Shown here in pieces: positions 11,238 to 18,870 of a stretch of 18,970 bases of DNA. Both the position numbers and the translations under genes were made by a program. Positions within the stretch are counted from its first letter, which is position 1, and the number at the start of each line of letters is the position of its first letter. The stretch is from JAEUJT01 sp044225205. Its GTDB lineage: Bacteria > Myxococcota > Myxococcia > Myxococcales > Myxococcaceae. The notes below the pieces were generated by a model, which worked only from the letters and a program-made list of their open reading frames with translations, was not told the origin of the DNA and ran no database searches. The stretch lies in contig JBGAIY010000117.1 of assembly GCA_044225205.1 (NCBI GenBank), forward strand, positions 1 to 18,970, written 5' to 3'.

Positions 11238-11333
11238 CCTGCCCATGGTCTTTCTGGGTGATCTCCGTGGCGGCTTCTTCAATCGCCGGGGAGCCGCTGA
11301 TCGGCGCTTGCCTGCCGAGACCGAATGAAATGC

Positions 11334-11354
11334 GCCAGTTCAACTGAACTTGGC
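11334..11354. promoter_or_regulatory. inverted repeat in the convergent gap, possible terminator or operator
   Basis: GCCAGTTCA-AC-TGAACTTGGC is a dyad with 9 paired bases and one bulged T. The core AGTTCA/TGAACT (11337-11350) is perfect. It lies in the 195-base gap between the acyltransferase stop (11237) and the end of the convergent minus-strand gene (11433). The compact form with no T-run suits a protein-binding dyad as well as a bidirectional terminator. The rest of the gap shows nothing I recognise. Confidence 0.35.
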
Positions 11355-11432
11355 TGAAGATGCTTCGAGCACGCCGCGGCTCCAACCACTCTGGGAGCCT
11401 GGCTTGACTCGAACGTGACGCACCTCAGTCGG

Positions 11433-11980
11433 CTACGGTCTCGCCGCGCGCAGCATCAGCGCGACTTGTTGCGCGAATGATTCGAGGCCGTCTCTCCGGG
11501 CCATGCCGTCGAGCTGCGCTCGCTCCGAGGGGCTGAACGCGTCGAGCACCGCGGCCAGGCCTGGTCGGGCGAGGCCTGCGCGCCCAGGTTGCGCAACACC
11601 GCCGACACCCGCAGCAACGCTTCGACCCTGTCGTGGAGGTCGGCCGCCCGTTGCTCGGCCGTGCCGGCCTGCTCGGCGCTGACGAACATGCCGGTCTCGG
11701 GGGCAGGTACCAGCGCGGTCGGCAGCGGCCCGTCGACGAGCGGCTCGATCCACACTCCGGGGTGTTGGCCGACCACTCGGTCATAGAGCGGGCCCAGCGA
11801 GTCGACCACCTGGCCCGCGAGGTCTCTCGCTTGGGCCGGGTTTTCGAACGGGTAGCGCTGGTTGATGCGCCAGGCCACGACCTCTGGGCCGGTGAGCTGG
11901 GCGTCGGGCAGCTAGCGAAGCAGCTGTTCTCGCAGCTCCGCATTCGGTACCTGAAAGACGGCGACGGTGTCGATGCTCAT
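11433..11980 (-). CDS. unrecognised ~180-aa protein, in-frame stop and frameshift
   Basis: I do not recognise the family. The ATG at 11980 (MSIDTVAVFQVPNAELREQL) has AAAGGG about 7 bases upstream and faces the lipoprotein gene across 85 bases. An in-frame TAG (11912-11914) comes after 22 codons. The same frame then continues as a sensible protein: LPDAQLTGPEVVAWRINQRY, later GVWIEPLVDGPLPTALVPAP and a helical part TAEQRAADLHDRVEALLRVS. A frame change near 11565 leads to GLAAVLDAFSPSERAQLDGM and RDGLESFAQQVALMLRAARP, closed by TAG 11433-11435. It has no signal peptide or membrane segment, so it is probably cytoplasmic; mostly helical, moderately acidic. If the TAG is real, translation could restart at GTG 11878. 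It contains the only ATCC of the window (11748-11751), unlike its neighbours. Confidence 0.6.
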
Positions 11981-12065
11981 GTGATGCCCTTTGGCGGTGA
12001 AGCCGGCCGTTCGACACGGTACATGGGTCAGCGGTTCCCCGGCCAGTGGCCCGAAGGAGGCGATG

Positions 12066-12867
12066 ATGGCTCGAGCGGTGTTGGTGTGGCTGATGTTGAC
12101 CTCGGCCTGCGTCAGCGTCGAGTCGCGCGTTCGACCCACCGCCATCACGGGCCGCGCCGCCCCCGGCGATTCGTTTTGCGCCGACTTCACGTTGTCACTC
12201 GACCAAGCTCGTTCGTACTTCGAACGGGCACAGCCCCTCACCGCGCCCCACATGCACGACGACTTTCAGCGGATTGCCTTGCTCGGTGAACGGCGTCGGC
12301 ACCCGCGCCGGTTGCCCTCACGTGGGAAATTGAAGCAGGCGGCGTGGGGCGCATCACCCAAGACGGCGTGACGACGCTGACCGAGTTGTCACCGTGATGA
12401 CCTGTTTGAGCCGCGCCTCCATGACCGTCACCGAGCCAGTTTCGCTCGCGCAGTTTCGAAGAAGTCACCTGTCGAGCGCGACGTCACCCGCGCCCAGTAC
12501 CTCGCTCTGCTCGATGAAGCCCTCGACGCCGGGTTTGCGGAGGCGCTGGCAGCGCCGCCGAACTCCCCCGACGAACTCATGCCCACACGCTACCGTCGGC
12601 GGCGCGCCGCGGCCTGCGACGCACTCGAAAACGAACTGGCCGCCGCGGCCATGGCCACCACCGCGGCGCCGCAAGGATGACGACGCCCTGCGCGCGGTCG
12701 ACCGGTACCACGCCGTGTACGACCAACTGCGGTGGGCGGATACCGGCTGGCACGGCGAACCCGACGTCGACACCCAGCTGCCGTTCGACCTGATGCCTGC
12801 GTCGTACCTCGCCGCCCGGGCCGAGCGTCTCGGCGCGCACCGTTCGAGCAAACTTCCTCCTCGCTGA
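12066..12867 (+). CDS. putative lipoprotein of unknown function, frameshifted
   Basis: I do not recognise the family. Two ATGs sit at 12063 and 12066; the strong AGGAGG at 12055-12060 favours the second by spacing. The N-terminus MARAVLVWLMLTSAC is a short hydrophobic leader ending at Cys15, like a lipoprotein signal, although Thr at -3 is not the standard residue. The mature part reads PGDSFCADFTLSLDQARSYF, then (after a frame change near 12275) PCSVNGVGTRAG and TWEIEAGGVGRITQDGVTTL. Further frame changes lead to RAQYLALLDEALDAGFAEAL and a C-terminal DDDALRAVDRYHAVYDQLRW, ending at TGA 12865-12867. It has several Cys in the N-terminal half. It is divergent from the 11433-11980 gene and converges on the MFS gene, ending 18 bases away. 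Three GGAT words, otherwise almost absent from the window, occur here. Confidence 0.55.
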
Positions 12868-12885
12868 GCGGGCAATGAACAGGTT

Positions 12886-14160
12886 TCAAGGTGGGGGCGC
12901 GGCGGCGGGGCGGCCGGTAACGTGCGCCAGCCATAGAGCCACGCCACGCCACCAATCAACACCGCCACCGGCACCATGCCCAGCGCGAGGTCGAGCCTGC
13001 CGGTGGCGTCTGACACCAGGCCAATCAACGGAGGTGACAAGACGTCACCCGCCAGGTGAATGCACAGAATCGACAACCCGAACGCGCGGGCGCGCAGCCC
13101 CGGCTCGACGCTGTTCACCAGAATCGCGTTGACGGGCGCGTTGTAGGCCCACAAGAACAGCTGCGCGGCGATGACGACCCCCACGATGGCCGGCGGCGCC
13201 TCAGAGACGAAAATCGCCACCACCGTCAGCACCGTCGCCAGCATGGCGAGGCCCGGCTGCGCGCCAGGTACGGCTGGCGGGTGACCTTGGCCAGCCGGTC
13301 GCTGCGAAACCACCGCCCGTCGTGCCAATGAGGCCTCCGACGATCGCCGAAACGCCAATGGCGAAATCGGCCTGGCTGAGCGGCATGCCTCGCAGGCGTG
13401 ACAAGAACGTCGCAAACCAGTCGGCAATGCCCCCGGTTGCGAACGTGACCGTGTAATGACGTGATCATGATCGATGCGGTTCTTCGCCAAGGTGCGCAGC
13501 GCGACCGGCCACGACACCGGCGCGGGCTCTTGGTCGTCGAAAGCGCCGCGCACCGGCTCACGCATCAACATCGCGAGCCCGGCCACCAACAGCCCCGGCA
13601 AGCCGACCGCCATGAACGACGTGCGCCAACCGAAGTGTTCGCCCAAGAAACCACCCAATACGAAGCCAATGGCCGAACCGACCGGTATGGCGACGTAGAA
13701 GAACGTGAAGACGCGGTTGCGGCGTTCGGGTGGGTAAAAGTCGGCCAGAATCGACGGAGCCAACGTCGCGTAAGCCGCTTCGCCAATGCCCACGAGTGAG
13801 CGCGAAATCAGCAAGGTGACGAAGCCCTGCGAAAGCGCCGCGGCCGCCGTGGCGAGTGACCACGCCGCCACGCCAAACGCAATCAATACCCGGCGGTTGT
13901 ATTTTTCGGCCAGCGCCCTGGAAGACGGGGCTTGCCACCATGTAGACAATGACAAAGGCCGACAGCGGCCAACTCGTTTGGGCGTCGCTCAACGACAGGT
14001 CGGTTTTGATGAGGTCTTTCACCGCCGACGGCACCCAGCGGTCGACGTAGTTGAGCAAATTCATCGCCGTGAGCACGACCAGCGCGAACAGGGCTCCGGG
14101 AGCCGGAGGCCTCGGCGGTCGACCCTCGGTGGAGGCCGCGGGCAAGGGCCCGGCGCTCAC
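12886..14160 (-). CDS. MFS transporter, Spinster-like, frameshifted
   Basis: GTG at 14160 overlaps the gppA-like stop (GTGA), so translation is coupled to that gene. The protein has the twelve-helix layout of the major facilitator superfamily. The first helix carries TAMNLLNYVDRW, as in Spinster/hexuronate-type MFS proteins. A motif-A loop follows helix 2 (GALAEKYNRR, across a frame change near 13920), then LLISRSLVGIGEAAYATLAP and LADFYPPERRNRVFTFFYVA. The second half reads GVVIAAQLFLWAYNAPVNAI, VEPGLRARAFGLSILCIHLA and ends GGVAWLYGW. Frame changes near 13920, 13470 and 13270, and one near the end, break it. The stop is taken as TGA at 12886-12888 in a neighbouring frame, giving about 424 codons; the uninterrupted frame would otherwise run on into antisense of the lipoprotein gene. 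Substrate cannot be told; sphingolipid/lysolipid or organic-anion export are options for Spinster-like members. Confidence 0.82.
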
Positions 14161-15083
14161 GAGCTCGCCCTCGAACCAAAACGGTCGGCGAGCAGCCCCC
14201 ACCGAAGCCCCCGGTCGCTCACCGTGCACGACGCGACCCCCAGGCGTCTGAGCGCCGACTGCAAGACGATGCCGCCCGCCACCACCACGTCGGCGCGCTT
14301 CGGTTGCAGGCCAGGCACCGTGCGGCGAAGCGCGACCGGCAGCTGCGCCAGCCGCGTCACCACCGCGTCAATTTCGGCCGCGCTCAGCTCGAGCCCGTGC
14401 ACGACCGAAGCGTCATACGGGTCGATGCCGCGCGCAATGGCCGCCACCGTCGTGACCGTGCCCGCCACCCCCACCAGCCGTGCACCTTTCGGCGGTGAAG
14501 GGAGCGCCGAAAAAGCGTCACCCACCAACGACTCGAGGTGCGCCAATTCGGTCGCCGACGGTGGGTCGTGCTTCACCACGCGTTCGGTCAAGCGCACGGC
14601 CCCCACATCGAAACTGCGGCGGTACGCGATGCGGCCGTCGGGTTCGCCGAAAATGAACTCGGTCGAGCCACCGCCAATGTCGAGCACCACCAACGGCTGT
14701 CGGCCGCCAAAATCGGCGTACGCCGAAGCGAACGACAACCGGGCTTCTTCGTCACCCGAAATGATCTCCACCGTGACCCCCGCGCGTTCGCGAACCAGGC
14801 TCAAGAAGTCTGGGCCGTTGGCTGCGTCGCGCGCGGCGCTCGTCGCCGACACCACCACCTGAGCAGCGCCGTGCTCTTTCGCCTCCAGCACGAAGTGCGA
14901 AATCGTCGTGGCGGTCAGCTCCATCGATTCGGGGGCCAGTCGCTTCGTGGCGTCGACCCCCTTGCCCAACCGGGTGATCTCCGCGCGCTCACACACCGGC
15001 ACCCACCCGCCCGCCGCGTTCCGTTCGGCGACGAGCAGCAACACCGAATTCGTACCCACATCAATCGCCGCGAAACGGGCCAT
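14157..15083 (-). CDS. Ppx/GppA-family exopolyphosphatase or pppGpp phosphohydrolase
   Basis: An intact 308-aa reading frame from ATG 15083 to TGA 14157. It shows the ASKHA phosphatase pattern: AAIDVGTNSVLLLV (phosphate-1 loop, residues about 5-18), SATSAARDAAN (about 99-109), VVLDIGGGSTEFIFG (phosphate-2 loop, about 151-165), GVAGTVTTVAAIARG (about 225-239) and VVAGGIVLQSALRRLG (about 287). The length matches the short two-domain Ppx/GppA form without the C-terminal HD-like domain. These enzymes release phosphate from polyphosphate or convert pppGpp to ppGpp, linking to the stringent response; sequence alone does not separate the two. It is first in a two-gene unit with the MFS gene and divergent from fabH across a 206-base gap. 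Confidence 0.92.
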   Translation of the reverse strand: MARFAAIDVGTNSVLLLVAERNAAGGWVPVCERAEITRLGKGVDATKRLAPESMELTATTISHFVLEAKEHGAAQVVVSATSAARDAANGPDFLSLVRERAGVTVEIISGDEEARLSFASAYADFGGRQPLVVLDIGGGSTEFIFGEPDGRIAYRRSFDVGAVRLTERVVKHDPPSATELAHLESLVGDAFSALPSPPKGARLVGVAGTVTTVAAIARGIDPYDASVVHGLELSAAEIDAVVTRLAQLPVALRRTVPGLQPKRADVVVAGGIVLQSALRRLGVASCTVSDRGLRWGLLADRFGSRASS

Positions 15084-15164
15084 AGACCGGCAAACCTATC
15101 GCGTGCTTGGCGGTTGAGCGCGCTTCGAAATGCCACCAAGTGCGCAGCAGCGTTCGCACCACCG

Positions 15165-15218
15165 CGCGACGTGTTGCGCGCTCAAAACCGTTGACTTTCT
15201 CCTGACGCGACGTGTCGC
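15165..15218. promoter_or_regulatory. paired 13-base direct repeats, candidate operator of the gppA/fabH divergent gap
   Basis: CGCGACGTGTTGC (15165-15177) and CGCGACGTGTCGC (15206-15218) differ by one base and start 41 bp apart, near four helical turns, so a regulator could bind both on one face. A TTGACT (15191-15196) lies between them and could be a -35 for fabH, but no good -10 follows at 17 bases. The gap serves both gppA (minus) and fabH (plus). A further 7-base direct repeat GCGCACC at 15259-15265 and 15270-15276 lies closer to the fabH start. Function is inferred only from position and repetition. Confidence 0.35.
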
Positions 15219-15289
15219 AAGTCTGCGGTTGATTAACGGGTCACCCCACGAGAAAAGCGCGCACCTTTCGCGCACCCCGGGGGCACTCC

Positions 15290-16251
15290 ATGATCGCTCA
15301 CTCTCGCATTTTCGGTTCAGGCTTCGTGACCGGAGAGGTCGCCGTCGACAACACGAAGATGGCCGCCGTCTTCGACACCTCAGACGAGTGGATTCGTGAA
15401 CGCTCCGGCATTCAACAGCGCTACTTCGTGCAGGAGGGCACCACCACGTCCCCGGGTGTGGCAGCCAAATTCAGGCAAAGCTCGGCTTGGGGCCGATACC
15501 GTCGCTCGACATTCGCCAACAGTGCTCGGGCTTCGTGTACGGCCTGCAAGTCGCCGACGCGCTCATTCGCAGCGGCGCCGCGAAGAAGCTGCTCTTCGTG
15601 GGCTGCGAAATTCACACGGGCTTCATGCCTTTTTCGAAAAAGAGCTGGGACGTCGTCATGGGCCGCTCTGAAGGCCCGATTTCAAAAGAAGAAAAAGACT
15701 GGAACTCGCGGTTTCGTCACCTGCTCGTGTTGTTCGGTGACGCCGCCGGCGCGGTCGTCATGGGCCCCACCGAAGACCCCAAGCGAGGCGTGCTCGGGTT
15801 TGCGCTCCATTCAGACGGCAAGAACCTCGAGAGCCTCTACGTGCCTTCGGCCGGTTTTGCGTACCGCCCGTATTTCGACGAAGCCATGGTGCGCGAAGGC
15901 CGCTCCGTACCCGTGATGGACGGCCGCCAGGTCTTCAAAATGGCCGTTACGAAAATGCCCGAGGCCGTCGTCGAAGTGTGCGCGAAGGTCGGCGTTTCGG
16001 TGAACGACATCGACCTGTTGATACCCCACCAAGCCAACCTGCGAATCAGCGAGGCGGTGCAAAAGGCCCTGAAGCTGCCCGACGAGCGCGTGTACAACAA
16101 CATTCAGCGCTACGGCAACACGACCGCCGCCACCATTCCCATCGCCTATGACGAGTGCAAGGCGTCGGGCAAAATCAAGCAAGGCGACTTGGTGTGTTTC
16201 GTCGGGCTGGGTGCCGGCTTTCACTGGGGCGCGGCCCTCATGCGCGAATAG
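15290..16251 (+). CDS. fabH: beta-ketoacyl-ACP synthase III (FabH-like), internal gap and one frameshift
   Basis: KASIII enzymes condense an acyl-CoA starter with malonyl-ACP to begin fatty-acid synthesis. The start MIAHSRIFGSGFV and DTSDEWIRERSGIQQRYFV are typical. The catalytic triad is present: Cys in RQQCSGFVYG (15523-15525), His in PHQAN (16027-16029) and Asn in RYGNTTAAT (16117-16119). The end GLGAGFHWGAALMRE is canonical. Two defects are visible. A missing base near 15471 changes frame (AAKF to QAKLGLG). At about 15451, EGTTTS joins directly to PGVAA, placing Cys at about residue 78 instead of the usual 112, so about 34 residues (the segment with the ATTS strand) are absent. Relative to E. 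coli FabH it also has an insert of about 22 residues before LFGDAAGAVV, as in several long KASIII relatives. ATG 15290 is preceded by a G-run (15279-15283). Confidence 0.9.
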
Positions 16252-16278
16252 CGCGACTTCGTTTCACTGCGAGCCGCC

Positions 16279-16297
16279 GTCTCGAGCTGCGCGAGAC
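16279..16297. terminator. candidate bidirectional hairpin between fabH and tolB
   Basis: GTCTCG, a 7-base loop AGCTGCG, then CGAGAC, in the 108-base gap between two convergent genes. Position suits a shared terminator, but the stem is only 6 bp and a T-run is lacking (a TTTT begins 7 bases later on the plus strand). Confidence 0.3.
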
Positions 16298-16359
16298 CGA
16301 ATGGGTTTTCGAGCACGGCGCGCTCGGCACGGTCAGACCTCAACCCGGCCCTGACGTCT

Positions 16360-17634
16360 TCAGCTGCCCCAGTCAGGGGTCGAGTATTCGCCCTTGTCGG
16401 TCGGCAACGCGATTTGGTTGTTGCCGTCGAAGGTCATCACGTAGAGCTGGCTCGACCCTCCGCGGGTCGACGAAAAAATGATCAGCCGACCGTTCGGCGA
16501 AAACGAAGGCTCTTCGTTGTTGGCGGCGTCTTGGGTGAGCCGCTTGATTTTTCGGCTCGCCACTTCAACCGAAAAAATGTCGAACGCGTTGCGCTCGTCG
16601 CGGGCCGTGAAGGCGATGATGTCACCGCGGGGGCTCCACGCCGGCGTTTGGTTGTAGTTGCCCTGAAACGTGAGCCGCTCGACCCCCGTGCCGTCGGCGT
16701 TCATGACGTAGACTTGCGGGTTGCCGGCGCGGTTCGACACGAACGCCAGCTTCTTGCCGTCGGGCGACCAGGTGGGGCTCGAGTTCAAGAAGAACTTGGT
16801 GTCGGTGATCGGCTTGGGGTTGCTGCCGTCGGCCGCCGACACGTAAATCTCGGCGTGCTCTCCGTCTGAGACCGAGTACGCCACTTTCTTGCCGTCGGGA
16901 GAATAGGCCGCGCCGCTCACCATGCGGCCCACCGACACCAAGGGCTGCACGTCGCCGCCTCGCGAAGTGAACAACTCGGGCTTGCCCCGACGGTACGACG
17001 TGAACGCCGCCCCGCCGCGGTCGGGCAACACCGTGGGCAACACGTTCACGCCGCCGTTGGTCAGCGCCACCGCGTTGCGGCCGTCCCAGTCGCTGAGGTA
17101 CACGTCTTTGCCGTCGCGGCCCCGGCGCACCCAGGCAATTTTCGTCTCGAACGGCCCGGTTTCTTTCGAGAATTCTTTGTAGACGACGTTCGCCAACTTG
17201 TGCGCCAAGCGCCGCACGTCTTTGAGCGGCATCGAGTCGCTCGCGTTGATGACCTCCCGGCCGGCGTTCACGTTGAACAGGCGCAGGTCGGCCCGCACCA
17301 TGTCTCCGTCGGCCGACAGCTGCGTCTTGATGAGCGACTCCGCGCCCACGTTCACCCAGTTGGCGAAGTTGATGCTGACCGCCGTCACGCCTTCTTTGGG
17401 GTCGGCCAAGAAGCTCTTGCGGTCGAGCACCTGAAAGAGCCCGCAGGCCTGAAAGTCGAACGCCAAGGTCGCGTCGAAGTCGGCCGCGGCCTTCTTGCCG
17501 ACGTCGTCTTGCGTGGCCGGCGCCGCCAGCGCCAACGGCGTGGGCCGAAAATTGGCCCCCGAAATCGCAATGGTCGGCTGCTGCGCCCAGGCCGCGAACG
17601 GTACCAAGAGAAAGAAGGCCACTCGAGCTGACAC
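16360..17634 (-). CDS. tolB: Tol-Pal system protein TolB
   Basis: Intact periplasmic TolB. I place the start at GTG 17634 because a GAGG lies at 17642-17645 with 7-base spacing and the leader MSARVAFFLLVPFAAWAQQ is then a standard signal peptide cut after AWA; a GTG 12 bases upstream (17646) is the longer alternative. The N-terminal domain follows (ISGANFRPTPLALAAP, DLRLFNVNAGREVINA). Then come the six-bladed propeller repeats with WSPDGKKLAF, AYSPDGKKVAYS, WSPRGDIIAFTA and FSPNGRLIIFSS, and a final TPDWGS. About 425 aa, normal for TolB. It binds Pal and TolA in other bacteria and helps outer-membrane invagination at division. It begins 15 bases after the tonB/tolA stop, so it is operonic. 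No pal follows: the next gene is the convergent fabH. Confidence 0.96.
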   Translation of the reverse strand: MSARVAFFLLVPFAAWAQQPTIAISGANFRPTPLALAAPATQDDVGKKAAADFDATLAFDFQACGLFQVLDRKSFLADPKEGVTAVSINFANWVNVGAESLIKTQLSADGDMVRADLRLFNVNAGREVINASDSMPLKDVRRLAHKLANVVYKEFSKETGPFETKIAWVRRGRDGKDVYLSDWDGRNAVALTNGGVNVLPTVLPDRGGAAFTSYRRGKPELFTSRGGDVQPLVSVGRMVSGAAYSPDGKKVAYSVSDGEHAEIYVSAADGSNPKPITDTKFFLNSSPTWSPDGKKLAFVSNRAGNPQVYVMNADGTGVERLTFQGNYNQTPAWSPRGDIIAFTARDERNAFDIFSVEVASRKIKRLTQDAANNEEPSFSPNGRLIIFSSTRGGSSQLYVMTFDGNNQIALPTDKGEYSTPDWGS

Positions 17635-17649
17635 GAAGCACCTCACGGC

Positions 17650-18414
17650 TTACGGAGTGAAATCGAACGACACACCAGTTTTTCGAAGCCCATCACGCAA
17701 ATGCTCGGGCGGCGCCGTAAAAGGGGCCGCTTTCTTCACCGCGCCCAACACCGCTGCGTCGAACAACTCGTTGCCCGACGGAGTCGACAGTTTCACATCA
17801 AGCAGCTCGCCCGTCGTCGCAATTTTCAAGGTGACCACCGCGTGCAGGCGCCGCCGCTCGGCCTCGGAGATCGAATTCGACACGTCGTAGTTGCGCTTCA
17901 CCACCGATGTGAGCAGGCCGAAATACCGTTCACCTTCTTGCTTCGCCGAGTCGCCGTTCGGGTCTCCGTCGGCTTGGCCTTCGAGCTCTTCGGGCTTGCC
18001 CGCTCGGCCCGTCTTGTTGAACGCGTCGAACAGGCTCTTTTTCGCGTCTTTGGGCTTGGGCTCTTTCGACGCGTCTTTCTTGGGGTCGGGCTTCGCGTCT
18101 TTGCTCGGTATGGGTACCGCCACGGCGGTGTCGGGCGGCTTGGGCGCCGCCACTTCGACCGGCTTTTCGGCCGCTGGCGGGGGCTCTTCTTCTTTGCGCG
18201 GCAACAGCTTGTCGTCGCGTTGCTTGCCCAGGCGAACCAGCGACGCCGTGATCGGCTTCTGGTCGAGCGAAATCGACGGCCCGGCGAAGAGCCAAGAGAA
18301 CACGAGTGCGAGCGCCACCGCCGCCGCGTGCCCCACCACCGAGGCCAGCAAGAAGGGCATCAGCCGAGAAGGGCGGGGTGCCAACAAGCTGTTCATGGCG
18401 GGGCTCGGAGTCAT
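17650..18414 (-). CDS. TolA/TonB-type energy-transducing protein
   Basis: 254 aa. A basic N-terminus leads into one inner-membrane helix (residues about 18-44) that carries the Ser-x3-His motif of TonB and TolA (S25-VVG-H29), which couples to the TolQ/TolR or ExbB/ExbD motor. A Pro/Lys/Glu/Ala-rich periplasm-spanning segment follows (residues about 65-135, with PKPKDAKK-like repeats). The C-terminal domain is TonB_C-like: RLHAVVTLKIATTGELLDVK, STPSGNELFDAAVLGAVKKA, FTAPPEHL. Its place between tolR and tolB indicates the TolA role; the C-terminal domain looks more like TonB. The ATG at 18414 is 4 bases after the tolR stop; an alternative ATG is at 18396. Neither has a strong Shine-Dalgarno, consistent with coupled translation. 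Confidence 0.9.
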   Translation of the reverse strand: MTPSPAMNSLLAPRPSRLMPFLLASVVGHAAAVALALVFSWLFAGPSISLDQKPITASLVRLGKQRDDKLLPRKEEEPPPAAEKPVEVAAPKPPDTAVAVPIPSKDAKPDPKKDASKEPKPKDAKKSLFDAFNKTGRAGKPEELEGQADGDPNGDSAKQEGERYFGLLTSVVKRNYDVSNSISEAERRRLHAVVTLKIATTGELLDVKLSTPSGNELFDAAVLGAVKKAAPFTAPPEHLRDGLRKTGVSFDFTP

Positions 18415-18418
18415 GCGG

Positions 18419-18862
18419 TTATTTCTTTTTCTCCTTCGACGTCTTCGACGCGCCCATCGGGTCCGTAATCATGCCGACGTTGGTGATGCCCGCCCGTTGA
18501 GCCGCCGCCATGACGTCGACCACGATGCCGTACGGCAAGTCGCGGTCGGCGTGCAGGTACAGCTCTTTGTCGGTCTGCGCTTTGGCGTTCGTCTTGAGCT
18601 TCTCTTCGAGCTCTTCGAGCTTCACTTCGGTCTCACCGATGTAGACGTGTTTCGACACGTCGACCGACAAGACCAACTTCTTGTCGCTCGCTTCGACCGG
18701 GGCCGCTTTCGTTTCGGGCAAATTCACCTTCACGCCCTGCTGAATGAGCGGCGTCGTCACCATGAAAATGATCAGCAGCACCAACATCACGTCGACCATG
18801 GGCGTGACGTTGATTTCGTTCATCGTGGTGCGACCTGCACCTTTGCCGGCTGACATGCCCAT
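18419..18862 (-). CDS. tolR: TolR/ExbD proton-channel protein
   Basis: 147 aa, intact. ATG 18862 is preceded by GAGGTG, which overlaps the tolQ stop region. One membrane helix (residues about 20-42) starts with NEINVTPMVDVMLVLL; Asp24 matches the proton-carrying Asp23 of E. coli TolR. The periplasmic domain follows (LVLSVDVSKHVYIGETEVKL, ELYLHADRDLPYGIVVDVMA) and the protein ends in a Lys-rich tail KTSKEKKK, which is unusual in length and charge. With TolQ it forms the motor that energises the TolA/TonB-like protein encoded next. It ends 4 bases before that gene. Confidence 0.95.
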   Translation of the reverse strand: MGMSAGKGAGRTTMNEINVTPMVDVMLVLLIIFMVTTPLIQQGVKVNLPETKAAPVEASDKKLVLSVDVSKHVYIGETEVKLEELEEKLKTNAKAQTDKELYLHADRDLPYGIVVDVMAAAQRAGITNVGMITDPMGASKTSKEKKK

Positions 18863-18870
18863 GCGTCACC

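Noticed and set aside
11247..11330. Short plus-strand frame starting MVFLGDLRGGFF after the acyltransferase
   Set aside because: About 27 codons, no Shine-Dalgarno and no known pattern; probably chance.
11185..11385. Minus-strand 66-codon frame containing SPAIEEAATEITQKDHGQ
   Set aside because: It looks plausible over about 35 residues, but it overlaps the acyltransferase end, has no ribosome-binding site, and I recognise no family.
12465..12885. Minus-strand frame extending the MFS transporter by about 140 codons into the lipoprotein gene
   Set aside because: After the last membrane helix the residues become Arg/Ser-rich antisense of the lipoprotein gene; a stop in a neighbouring frame at 12886 gives the normal MFS length.
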